DNA of 54,063 bases from assembly GCA_004524545.1 (NCBI GenBank), contig SDNX01000006.1, positions 1 to 54,063 on the forward strand. Reading direction: 5' to 3'. Below are positions 9,498 to 17,160 of the stretch, in pieces. Origin of the DNA: Promethearchaeota archaeon. GTDB lineage: Archaea > Asgardarchaeota > Lokiarchaeia > Sigyniarchaeales > Promethearchaeaceae. The notes beneath the pieces were generated by a model. That model was given only the letters and a program-made list of their open reading frames with translations. It did not search any database and was not told where the DNA came from. A program made the position numbers and the translations under genes. Within the stretch, counting starts at the first letter, position 1. Every line of letters begins with the position of its first letter.

Positions 9498-11207
9498 CTA
9501 TCGCATATCGTCGGGTAAATGTAAATCTCCCGTTAATGGATTATTCAATGGATCTTTTGAATATTCCAACGTAAAATATATGAGATCCCGTAAAATGTTA
9601 GGAACTTGTCCTTCTTTTTGTTTAAAATCATATAGTGAAATTTGGTATTCAGCTTCTGTAAGTGGCGGTTTTGCATAAGTAATATTACCGAATACACTCT
9701 GAAGCACTGGCTTTAAGAAGGGTGAATATAAGAATCCTAATTCTTTGAGTTCATTTTTGATATATTTGAACATTCCTTGGACACTTTGGAATATAAAACG
9801 GTGAGGATGGTCCTTTGTACCCAAATAATAATTCGCAAAATCAGGATCGTATTTATCGAGATCCTCGTGAGTTACATTTATTCCTTTGAATATACCAATT
9901 AATCCTCTTGCAATTGCATTCTTTCGGTTGAAAGTGAGTGTGTCAGATCCTACATCAGGAACCCATTTTCTCTTTTCAAGTAGTTTCCGTGCTTTATAAC
10001 ATAAAGCTTGAACTAATAACCCTAATCCTATACGACGACAAATAGATAATTGGGCATCCATCACCCGTACTTCCATAGTATTCCAATCAGTGAAAGGGAA
10101 TACGTCTTGGAATCGAGCATCTTCCATAGAGGCTTTTTGGAGCACTGAAAGTAAATAATCCTTATCTTCTTGACTTCCTGTTGCTAGATAGGGGATATAT
10201 TTAATAGCTTCATTACTTGATAACATCGTAGTATTGTTATATAAGCGCAACGAACGAATGCAGTTTGGACATGTATATATTCCATCCTTTACTTTGACAA
10301 CATCTGTAGGGGCATTATTTATAATGGGCGAATTGACCGACAGAGCGATTAAGTGTGGTAAGAAATTCCTAATCATATCATAACATTGAGCACGTTCCAG
10401 ATCAGAAACAAACGTTCCTATGTGGTGATGGTCGCCTTGGCTTAAACCACGCTGGTATTCTTTAGAAGCCGGATTAAACGCTGAAGCTACAATGTTCAAA
10501 TCACGAGGTAAGGTTTCCTTCGCAAGATTAAACAATGTACTAGCCCAATATGCAAGTTCTTCTGCATAAAAGCAAGGAGGTGTAACCAACTCAAGTATAT
10601 AGGTGATAGCTGTTACGTTCCCGTCCCTTCCAAATGAATCTATATCTAAATAGGTGTTTTGATCATATAACATATAGTTGATTTTCATTACCTGTCCTTT
10701 CTCTATATCCGAGCCCATAAATGCCATTTTTCCAAGTTTGCTACGGATATATTCTGGCATTGGAGTAAATCGACGATTAGGGTCGTCATATTCGTAATTT
10801 ATCAATTGGTTCATAATCGATGTTGCATCATTCGTAATTTCTCCCATCCGATGGACCATAGCGTCTCCCTCAAGATAATTTCCAGCATTATCACAAATAA
10901 TTAGTTCCATTTCCATTCCATGTGAGAATGGTAGTGGTGTCCAATGCTCGATGTCAGCTAGCATGTCTGCCCAAGTGCGGTTCCCCATATTAATTGCTTG
11001 GGATCCACTACCTGTAGAGAAAACGTCTTTTGTGTCAACAGCTGCTGCTTTTTTCTCTTGGCGTCTTGACATATGTTTAGTTTCTTGAGTTGAAACGGGT
11101 ACGCTTTTACCGAATAAGTTGGATCCAGATTTAGATGATTGATTTGCCCCTCCTAAATTAAATGTAGAAGGTAAATCTTGTCCTTTGTTACGATTTTTTC
11201 TCGCCAT
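9498..11207 (-). CDS. Glutamate-cysteine ligase-like (GCS2/YbdK-type) carboxylate-amine ligase
   Basis: This about 569-aa protein has the glutamine-synthetase-like fold of the GCS2 family, enzymes that join a carboxylate to an amine using ATP. Visible landmarks are GMEMELII (ATP/metal-binding glutamates) near residue 90, ILELVTPPC near residue 205, the GDHHHIG histidine segment near 265, SVNSPIINN near 297, and TDWNTMEVRVMDAQ near 380. It is longer than bacterial YbdK (about 370 aa) because of a disordered Lys/Ser-rich N-terminus of about 70 residues and a C-terminal helical extension. The ATG at 11207 is preferred over a TTG at 11222. Its stop is 8 nt before the ATG that likely starts the amidohydrolase. 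True substrate is unknown; gamma-glutamylcysteine is not assured. Confidence 0.75.
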   Translation of the reverse strand: MARKNRNKGQDLPSTFNLGGANQSSKSGSNLFGKSVPVSTQETKHMSRRQEKKAAAVDTKDVFSTGSGSQAINMGNRTWADMLADIEHWTPLPFSHGMEMELIICDNAGNYLEGDAMVHRMGEITNDATSIMNQLINYEYDDPNRRFTPMPEYIRSKLGKMAFMGSDIEKGQVMKINYMLYDQNTYLDIDSFGRDGNVTAITYILELVTPPCFYAEELAYWASTLFNLAKETLPRDLNIVASAFNPASKEYQRGLSQGDHHHIGTFVSDLERAQCYDMIRNFLPHLIALSVNSPIINNAPTDVVKVKDGIYTCPNCIRSLRLYNNTTMLSSNEAIKYIPYLATGSQEDKDYLLSVLQKASMEDARFQDVFPFTDWNTMEVRVMDAQLSICRRIGLGLLVQALCYKARKLLEKRKWVPDVGSDTLTFNRKNAIARGLIGIFKGINVTHEDLDKYDPDFANYYLGTKDHPHRFIFQSVQGMFKYIKNELKELGFLYSPFLKPVLQSVFGNITYAKPPLTEAEYQISLYDFKQKEGQVPNILRDLIYFTLEYSKDPLNNPLTGDLHLPDDMR

Positions 11208-11244
11208 TTTATAAAGTCTCAAAGTTTTGTCAGATTAAGATTTG

Positions 11245-11263
11245 ATAGGATTGAAAATCCTAT
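11245..11263. promoter_or_regulatory. Perfect 8-bp inverted repeat at the start of the ligase transcript
   Basis: ATAGGATT at 11245-11252 and AATCCTAT at 11256-11263 form a perfect 8-bp inverted repeat with a 3-nt centre. On the minus strand a TATA-like CAATTATACG at about 11288-11279 places the transcription start close to the repeat. The same octamer occurs twice in the promoter of the next gene (13071-13078 and 13098-13105). It could be an operator or an mRNA hairpin. Confidence 0.4.
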
Positions 11264-11291
11264 GTGTGTTGTGATAAGTCGTATAATTGAC

Positions 11292-13067
11292 CTACCGAAC
11301 AAATTCATTCATGAATTTTTTAAACATACTGTAATTGTTAAGGAAATCATACGTCAATACAAGGTTCAATAATTTGAATTGTGAAGAGGGTAAAATCGAC
11401 TTGATCCATGTATTAATTTTTCCTTCTTTGAATAATCCATCATCAATAATCAATGAGACGTTTTCATTCTTGAAAATACGTTTGATAATAGATTGGATGA
11501 CAATGTTTTCTTCAGGATCGTCTTCAACAATTATTGTGGGTTTGGACAAATACGGAATAAAATCCAAATTGAAGATATACATCTTATGTGGAACTTGGTG
11601 GGCATTTGCTACAAAAAGGTTTTTGATTATCATTTGAACCATTTCATAAGAAGTCTCATCTGCATTTTTCAAAGGAATAATTAAATAATAAAAGGATTTT
11701 CCCTTCTCAGAGTTGATCTCTGCATAGCATTGTTCAATAGTGGGATATATTGGGAAATTGAAACTAAACAGATTTACTATTCCAATGACACTATTCATAT
11801 TTCCATCGATCAAATTTGATGAAACTGTTCCTCCCATTTCAGATACTTTGGAGATAACTGGGGTGGGTCTTGCCATAACATTAAATCCATAATATAAAGA
11901 AGAGACTGGGACTTCATCAATGCGTATTTTTTCCTCTTTTATTTCGTTCCAAATAGTGTCACGAATTATTTTGTTTAAAGGATCTTTAACTTCTGGGGGG
12001 AATGTTCCTATAATATCAGCGACCCATTGTGGAGTATGAACCAGTGCTGCAATGACTAATAAATCTGCTAGGATTTCGATTTCACCAATCATTGAGCTTT
12101 TTTGAATCAAACTTTGGAGTAAAGCGTCACACTTTGTCGGGTTACTTTGCTTCAAAATCTTTATGATTTCATAATGAAGACTCAATTGTAAAATTGGATT
12201 GGATATTGCGTTTAAAAGTGCAATAGCTTCATCAAATTGTTTCAAATATGAAAAGTTAAAGATATCCCGTATCATTGGATCTCGTACTTCTGGATTATTA
12301 ATCATCATGCAGAGTTGAATTGCCAAACTAAGATCCTTTTCCAGTAAAAAAGGAATCATTTTTTCAAGTAATGCATCTTTAATCTTCACATCTAATAGAG
12401 AATCAATTTTTGAAATTGATAAATCTCTATTGGTCTCTATTGCTGCGCAGATAAAATCCGCAAGTAATTCCTGTATTGATGCTTGATTTTGAACCATTTT
12501 AAGAATTTCAAATGCAAAATTTACATCTGCACTAAAAACTCGTTGTGCAATATCTTTCAATTGACTATCTTTTTCGATTTGATCAATGGGACTAGAATAC
12601 ACTTTCTCGTATTCTTTCGCTGCTTCATCCAAAGTTAAAGATTTTCCATTCTTAATTCTAAGTGGTTTCTTAGCTCCTTTTGTCAAATCCTTGAATTTTA
12701 CGAATGATTTTGAAAGAGCTTCTTTAGCTCTTTTCGGAGGTACTTCTTTTCTAACATGCCAAACTAATTCCGTATACTTTACTTCCTGGTAGATATTCGA
12801 TTGAAGAATGAGTTTTGCAGATCCATTTACTGTAGGAGAAATCGGTACGCTCATAATGAAAGGTCTACCAGGATCTACTACAATCGGATTTAAGTATTTC
12901 TTAGGAATATCGGCGTTAATTCCTTCGGTTGTAAAGTGAAATTTGACTTGTTCTGGCTTATTTGAATTGTTTATAATTTGGAACGTTAAATCATACTGCT
13001 TATTCCCTAATAAGATTGCATTAGGATAATTTGTTGCAATGATTGAGAGGAGATTTTGGTTTGACAT
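11292..13067 (-). CDS. Large protein with N-terminal Ig-like beta domain and helical-repeat middle, function unknown
   Basis: I do not recognise this 591-aa protein as a named family. Residues 1-100 read as alternating beta strands with an Ig/C2-like pattern. Residues 170-390 are a series of amphipathic helices spaced about 35 residues apart, for example LEKMIPFLLEKDLSLAIQLC, ending in ADLLVIAALVHT, which suggests an alpha-solenoid. The last 190 residues look alpha/beta with hydrophobic strands such as FYYLIIPLK and PTIIVEDD. There is no signal peptide or membrane segment, so it is probably cytoplasmic. It is tandem with the ligase gene and shares the ATAGGATT promoter octamer. A trafficking or scaffold role is only a guess from the architecture. 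Confidence 0.6.
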   Translation of the reverse strand: MSNQNLLSIIATNYPNAILLGNKQYDLTFQIINNSNKPEQVKFHFTTEGINADIPKKYLNPIVVDPGRPFIMSVPISPTVNGSAKLILQSNIYQEVKYTELVWHVRKEVPPKRAKEALSKSFVKFKDLTKGAKKPLRIKNGKSLTLDEAAKEYEKVYSSPIDQIEKDSQLKDIAQRVFSADVNFAFEILKMVQNQASIQELLADFICAAIETNRDLSISKIDSLLDVKIKDALLEKMIPFLLEKDLSLAIQLCMMINNPEVRDPMIRDIFNFSYLKQFDEAIALLNAISNPILQLSLHYEIIKILKQSNPTKCDALLQSLIQKSSMIGEIEILADLLVIAALVHTPQWVADIIGTFPPEVKDPLNKIIRDTIWNEIKEEKIRIDEVPVSSLYYGFNVMARPTPVISKVSEMGGTVSSNLIDGNMNSVIGIVNLFSFNFPIYPTIEQCYAEINSEKGKSFYYLIIPLKNADETSYEMVQMIIKNLFVANAHQVPHKMYIFNLDFIPYLSKPTIIVEDDPEENIVIQSIIKRIFKNENVSLIIDDGLFKEGKINTWIKSILPSSQFKLLNLVLTYDFLNNYSMFKKFMNEFVR

Positions 13068-13259
13068 AGAAATCCTATAGATATGGACTTAGCAACTAAT
13101 CCTATAAATTTTTTTCAACATAATTAAAATGAAAGGATTTTAAGGTTGTAGGAAACACCTTTTTTTATACTGGAATTGGATTAGAAAATTTTTCATGATA
13201 AAATTAATAGGATGAAATAAACCCCTAATCTTACAAACAAAAACTCGAGCAAACACATT
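13068..13259. promoter_or_regulatory. Divergent promoter region with repeated octamer
   Basis: This 192-bp gap separates the leftward solenoid gene from the rightward gelsolin-like gene. For the leftward gene a TATA-like AATTTATAG runs from 13110 to 13102 on the minus strand, with AATCCTAT copies at 13098-13105 and 13071-13078. For the rightward gene a T-rich TTTTTTTATACTGG near 13160-13173 is a possible TATA box. No gene is seen in the gap. Confidence 0.4.
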
Positions 13260-14204
13260 ATGCAACTCTTTGTTATTCAGCGAGATGGAGAAGTTCACAC
13301 CGTTAATTCCGCGGATGCGATACGAAATTCTTTAGATCCCACGCAATGTTTTATTATCACTGATGACCAGAAACGAATGATTTACTTATGGAAAGGTTCC
13401 CAGAGTTCTGTTCGAAGTAAATTCATAGGCGCATCAAAATCTCAAGAAATTCGAGGTCAAGTGGGGATGCACTATAAAGTAATCGCACTTGATGAAGGAG
13501 AAGAAGCAGAGTATCCTGACCTTTATGAACGCTTAGATGAATCACCTACTACAGGATTCGCACAAGAAATACGAGAAGAACACGACTTAAAGTGGGAATC
13601 AGATGCTACACCCACTCCGACACCAGTAGTAAAACAAGCCGCTCCAACACCCGCTCCGACACCAGTAGCAAAACCAGCCGCTCCTACTCCTAGTCAACCG
13701 AAATCTCTAAAAGAATTCTCACCTATTGGGGGAGGAGATGCAGATGGCGCTTTCCAAGTGATGTCATCAGGTGGCAAAGTGAACCAATCTAAACCACTAT
13801 GGACAGGAGAATCCTCTAGTTCTTCCGCACCTATGGGTGGAAGAGGACAGTCAGCAGAACCTCAATTAGACTTCAAGAAAATCATGGAAACGCTAGAATC
13901 ATTGCAAATTCCAGAAGGATATGAGCGGGAAATGATCATTATTGGAAATTCCGCATACAGTATTGTCGAAAAGAAATCCTCATTTCTCGGGGAGACAAAA
14001 GTCGACAAAATAATGGAAAAAATCGGATCTCTACCCGAAGGATTGTTCTTTGCTCAAGGATATGCCCCCAGAGTTTTATGTGAAAATCAAAAAGTAGTAG
14101 CAATTGAATTTTTAAAGAAAACCGGAGCATCAGGAAGCAAACTTAAAGCAATGAGTAAAGATCCTAAAGCTCTAGCTAAGCAATTTGGGATGGAAATTAA
14201 TTAA
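13260..14204 (+). CDS. Gelsolin-like domain protein with Pro/Thr-rich linker
   Basis: This 314-aa protein begins with a gelsolin/ADF-H-like domain (residues 1-88): SLDPTQCFII, MIYLWKGSQSS and the following RSKFIGASKS helix match the gelsolin repeat pattern (strand, aromatic-W-x-G-x-x-S, long helix), and EGEEAEYPDL matches the usual exit strand. Gelsolin domains sever or cap actin in eukaryotes, and Asgard gelsolins are known to act on actin. A linker at 118-150 carries a near-perfect tandem Ala/Pro/Thr repeat. Residues 205-314 form a second, unrecognised alpha/beta domain with a PEGYEREMIIIGNSAY strand pair. There is no signal peptide. Neighbours are the solenoid protein and a Roadblock protein. 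Actin binding is inference. Confidence 0.65.
   Translation: MQLFVIQRDGEVHTVNSADAIRNSLDPTQCFIITDDQKRMIYLWKGSQSSVRSKFIGASKSQEIRGQVGMHYKVIALDEGEEAEYPDLYERLDESPTTGFAQEIREEHDLKWESDATPTPTPVVKQAAPTPAPTPVAKPAAPTPSQPKSLKEFSPIGGGDADGAFQVMSSGGKVNQSKPLWTGESSSSSAPMGGRGQSAEPQLDFKKIMETLESLQIPEGYEREMIIIGNSAYSIVEKKSSFLGETKVDKIMEKIGSLPEGLFFAQGYAPRVLCENQKVVAIEFLKKTGASGSKLKAMSKDPKALAKQFGMEIN
13608..13700 (+). repeat. Tandem repeat encoding a Pro/Thr/Ala linker
   Basis: Two near-identical copies of a unit of about 45-50 nt (ACACCAGTAG followed by TAAAAC/CAAAAC and CCGCTCC) lie in tandem in the gelsolin-like gene and encode PTPVxKxAAPTPA twice. Such linkers are flexible, and slippage probably created it. Confidence 0.6.
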
Positions 14205-14220
14205 AAAATACATATTTTTC

Positions 14221-14607
14221 TTATTGTTCGAATAGTTCTTCAATTTTTTTTGCATAAAACCTGAATACGGTTACTATTTTGCTAAGATCTTTCAATTCAC
14301 GCGATGCCCCAATCAAAAAGAATCTCCCTGCGGCTGCAAGCACTAAATACGAGTGTTCTCCTCGAATTACACATTCCGAAAGGAAATCATAACCAATTTT
14401 ATCTACTGCTTCACTGGCTCCTTGCAAAATTACTGCGGATATCGAACTTAGTTGATCAGGATTGATATTATATCCTGGAATTGCGGAAAAAGCAATTCGA
14501 AGCCCTTCTCGGGTCACTAATGCTAATGCATCTAATTCGGTGTGGTTAGTAATTTCACCTAGATGTAACGCCAATTGCTCTGCTTCATGTGGGGTCAACT
14601 CAGACAT
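14221..14607 (-). CDS. Roadblock/LC7-domain protein
   Basis: This 128-aa protein is a single Roadblock/LC7 domain, the MglB/dynein light-chain fold that forms dimers and often regulates small GTPases. It shows the expected order: helix 1 (PHEAEQLALHLGEI), strand pair ELDALALVTREGLRIAFS, helix 2 with ISAVILQGASEAVDKI, then CVIRGEHSYLVLAAAG and a final helix. It lies antisense between the gelsolin-like and VWA genes and starts at an ATG preceded by GAGAAG. In Asgard archaea such proteins are numerous; a GTPase partner (for example the one at 50.7-51.3 kb) is possible but not shown. Confidence 0.88.
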   Translation of the reverse strand: MSELTPHEAEQLALHLGEITNHTELDALALVTREGLRIAFSAIPGYNINPDQLSSISAVILQGASEAVDKIGYDFLSECVIRGEHSYLVLAAAGRFFLIGASRELKDLSKIVTVFRFYAKKIEELFEQ

Positions 14608-14784
14608 AGTTTATCTTCTCTTAGTTTTGTGGTTGTTTTCCGATCTTATGACTAACAATAATCAATCGGAAATATATATTTTTAGAGTATACTGCACAAT
14701 CGTTAATGATTTAGGATTTTGTGTATAGTTTATTATAATATAAGTATTAGACTTAGTAATAAGAAGAAAAAAAGTGGAAAAACC

Positions 14785-17157
14785 GTGTCTCCATTACAGA
14801 CTCGCCTATTTGTTGAACCAATTGAAACAATCTCGAAAAGATGTCAAATTTCTGAGAGTACTGCCAAAGAAATTGGGATAAATACTGGCGAATTAGTCAC
14901 ACTTATCGATCCTAATACAAGTAAGGATATCACTTGTCCTGCTGACGTTTCTAGTGAAATATTAGACTTTTCGATTAAAGTTGCAAGCGATCTATTAACT
15001 CAAATTAATTTTACAGGAATCGAGTTAATTGTTTCGAAACCAACGGGTGGATTTAAGCCTACTCCTATTCCCACTCCTCAACTGACTCCTGCCCCTTCAC
15101 CTAGATTTACTACCCTTCCCGAAAAACCTGATCCTATAGTAACGCCCGTTTCTAGTCCAATTATTCAACCCGGAATGAGCCCCTTGCCTCAACGCCCTCA
15201 AATTCCGACAACAACTCCTCCTCAACCGATGCCTACTCCGACTCCTCATTCGACTCCCTCTCCTGGTATTCAAATGCCTCCCCCACCAAAACTTCCTCCG
15301 ACACCAGGAATTCCTAAACCTACTCCAACTCCTCAAATGACACCAACACCTTCCATTCCGAAGCCCACTCCTGTTCCCCAGCCTGGATTTGGGCAAGTTC
15401 CTCCTCCCTCCCCTATGCGAGGATATGGACAAGTTTCTTCTCCACAGTCTTCTCAAGGATTTAGTCAAGTTCCTCCAAGATCCCCCCCAGGTATGCCTCA
15501 AGTACCTTCTGGCATGCAACAGCAAACTGGATATGGAATGGATCAAGGCTTGGGTGATGGTATAGCAATAGCTCCTCCTGATCCTTACCCAAATCGAATA
15601 GATGTGAATACTCTAGCTCAACAAAAACCAGGCGCTTTAGTTTTAAATGTCAAGAAGACAATGGGGTGTAATGGGAGAGTGAAACTTAACCCTCAAACTA
15701 TTGCGTCTTTACGATTGGCACATGGTATGCTTGTGGCATGGGAATGCCCACTTACACGGTCACAAGGATCTGGTAGAATTACAGCAGAAAATATACCTCA
15801 ATTTGAAGTACATATGGATTTAGATACAGCAGAAGATACAAACATCAAATCCGAACAAATTATCTTATATAGTACGGAACCCCCAGTTGAATTTCAAGAT
15901 GAAATTACTCTCGATGTAGTTTCTCAACCTGGATTAGAAGGATTCATAATGGTTAATCCCCGTAATGCAGCCTCGTTGCAAGTATCTGAGGGTGAAGTGT
16001 TATCTTTTGAGGATAACTTGACTGGTGCGATTGGTGCTGCGAAGTTCAAAATCAAGGAAGATCTTCCGAATAACCAAGTCATCATTGATGCGGAATTAAT
16101 TGAAGCATCTGGTGTAGGATCCATGGAAGTAGAGCTGAAAAAGAACTTAAGACAAATTATTGCTCTACAAAGTGTTGAATTAGGAATTAGCCCAATAACG
16201 GGTGAAAATGTATGGGAAATCATTTCCAGCGCACGACAAAATATCGCAAGTATTAAACGATGGCTGCAAAATTATATCATCTTCAAAGGAATCAAACTAC
16301 GCTGGGAGGCAGCAAATGTCGCTTGTGAGTTCTTATCCACAACTCCCGACCTAGTTGGGGATGTTTTTGCAGAGATTACTGAGAATACTACCATAACTCT
16401 AAGACCTACGGGTTTAGTCACTTTTAATGCTATTCTGATAATTGATATATCTCGTTCCATGATGGCGCGTGATGTAGAAGTCAAAAACATCGGACCGGCT
16501 TTGGAAGGTATCAAAGCAGCCATGAGTGCAAAAGAAATTCAGGATTTCTTAGCTAAATTCAAACCAGGTGTATTAGTTCCGCGTAGATATAGTGCTGCAT
16601 TCGCTGCCATTTTGTTCCTTTCTGAAAAAGTAGGTCGTGGATTCGGAGAAAAAGTATCTATTATCCGATTTGCAGATGAAGCCCAAGTGGTTCCCTTCTC
16701 GGGAGGATTGCCCTATATGGATTCTTCATCAGGAGCAAAAGATGTTCTTGAAAATGCTGCAAAACTTATAGTAGAACAAATTGGCAATGCATATGGTCAA
16801 GCAACAAATCTTGGATTAGCTATGAAAAAAGCTCAAGAAATTCAACGCACTTTTGAAGCCTTAGAAGTTTCTGAGGAAGAAAAACAACCTACTATGATCG
16901 TTTTATTAACTGATGGTGTTGCTACTGATGGAAATAAATTCTTTGAATCTGTAAAGGATTTCAGCAATAATCCAAATGTTGTTATGTATATTATAGGATT
17001 AGGAAACCCTGACGACGTTGCAATGAAGCGTGCTGCACAGTTATGTGGTGGCGAATACTTCAAACCGGAGGATTCTGGTGAATTATTAATTTGGTATTCC
17101 AAACGAGCACGTGATTTGCAAGTCAAGATGAAAGGTCAAGGCGGACAGCACGAATAA
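14785..17157 (+). CDS. Von Willebrand factor A protein with N-terminal barrel-like domains and Pro-rich linker
   Basis: This about 790-aa protein has four parts. A first domain (about 75 residues) contains KEIGINTGELVTLIDP, the pattern of Cdc48-N/AbrB-like double-psi barrels. A Pro/Thr-rich linker of about 180 residues follows. Two further barrel-like repeats come next (NPQTIASLRLAHGMLV, then NPRNAASLQVSEGEVLSF), each with the helix-turn GxxV motif. The C-terminal VWA domain has a complete MIDAS: DISRS, the Thr in QATNLG and the Asp in LLTDG. VWA domains bind partners through a metal ion; Cdc48-N-like barrels bind adaptor or substrate proteins. The GTG at 14785 after AGTGGA is preferred over a TTG at 14719. 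It ends 3 nt before the methyltransferase gene. Function unknown; probably a protein-interaction scaffold. Confidence 0.75.
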   Translation: MSPLQTRLFVEPIETISKRCQISESTAKEIGINTGELVTLIDPNTSKDITCPADVSSEILDFSIKVASDLLTQINFTGIELIVSKPTGGFKPTPIPTPQLTPAPSPRFTTLPEKPDPIVTPVSSPIIQPGMSPLPQRPQIPTTTPPQPMPTPTPHSTPSPGIQMPPPPKLPPTPGIPKPTPTPQMTPTPSIPKPTPVPQPGFGQVPPPSPMRGYGQVSSPQSSQGFSQVPPRSPPGMPQVPSGMQQQTGYGMDQGLGDGIAIAPPDPYPNRIDVNTLAQQKPGALVLNVKKTMGCNGRVKLNPQTIASLRLAHGMLVAWECPLTRSQGSGRITAENIPQFEVHMDLDTAEDTNIKSEQIILYSTEPPVEFQDEITLDVVSQPGLEGFIMVNPRNAASLQVSEGEVLSFEDNLTGAIGAAKFKIKEDLPNNQVIIDAELIEASGVGSMEVELKKNLRQIIALQSVELGISPITGENVWEIISSARQNIASIKRWLQNYIIFKGIKLRWEAANVACEFLSTTPDLVGDVFAEITENTTITLRPTGLVTFNAILIIDISRSMMARDVEVKNIGPALEGIKAAMSAKEIQDFLAKFKPGVLVPRRYSAAFAAILFLSEKVGRGFGEKVSIIRFADEAQVVPFSGGLPYMDSSSGAKDVLENAAKLIVEQIGNAYGQATNLGLAMKKAQEIQRTFEALEVSEEEKQPTMIVLLTDGVATDGNKFFESVKDFSNNPNVVMYIIGLGNPDDVAMKRAAQLCGGEYFKPEDSGELLIWYSKRARDLQVKMKGQGGQHE
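15046..15560 (+). repeat. Pro/Thr-rich low-complexity coding tract
   Basis: About 170 codons are dominated by Pro, Thr, Ser and Gln with short repeats such as PTP, TPTP and GYGQV. It is a disordered linker between barrel domains of the VWA protein and resembles in composition the linker of the neighbouring gelsolin-like protein. The minus strand carries a spurious Arg-rich frame here. Confidence 0.6.
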
Positions 17158-17160
17158 ACA

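Noticed and set aside
15097-15546. Arg/Ser-rich 149-codon frame on the minus strand
   Set aside because: It is the complement of the Pro/Thr-rich tract of the VWA gene; composition is a mirror artefact.
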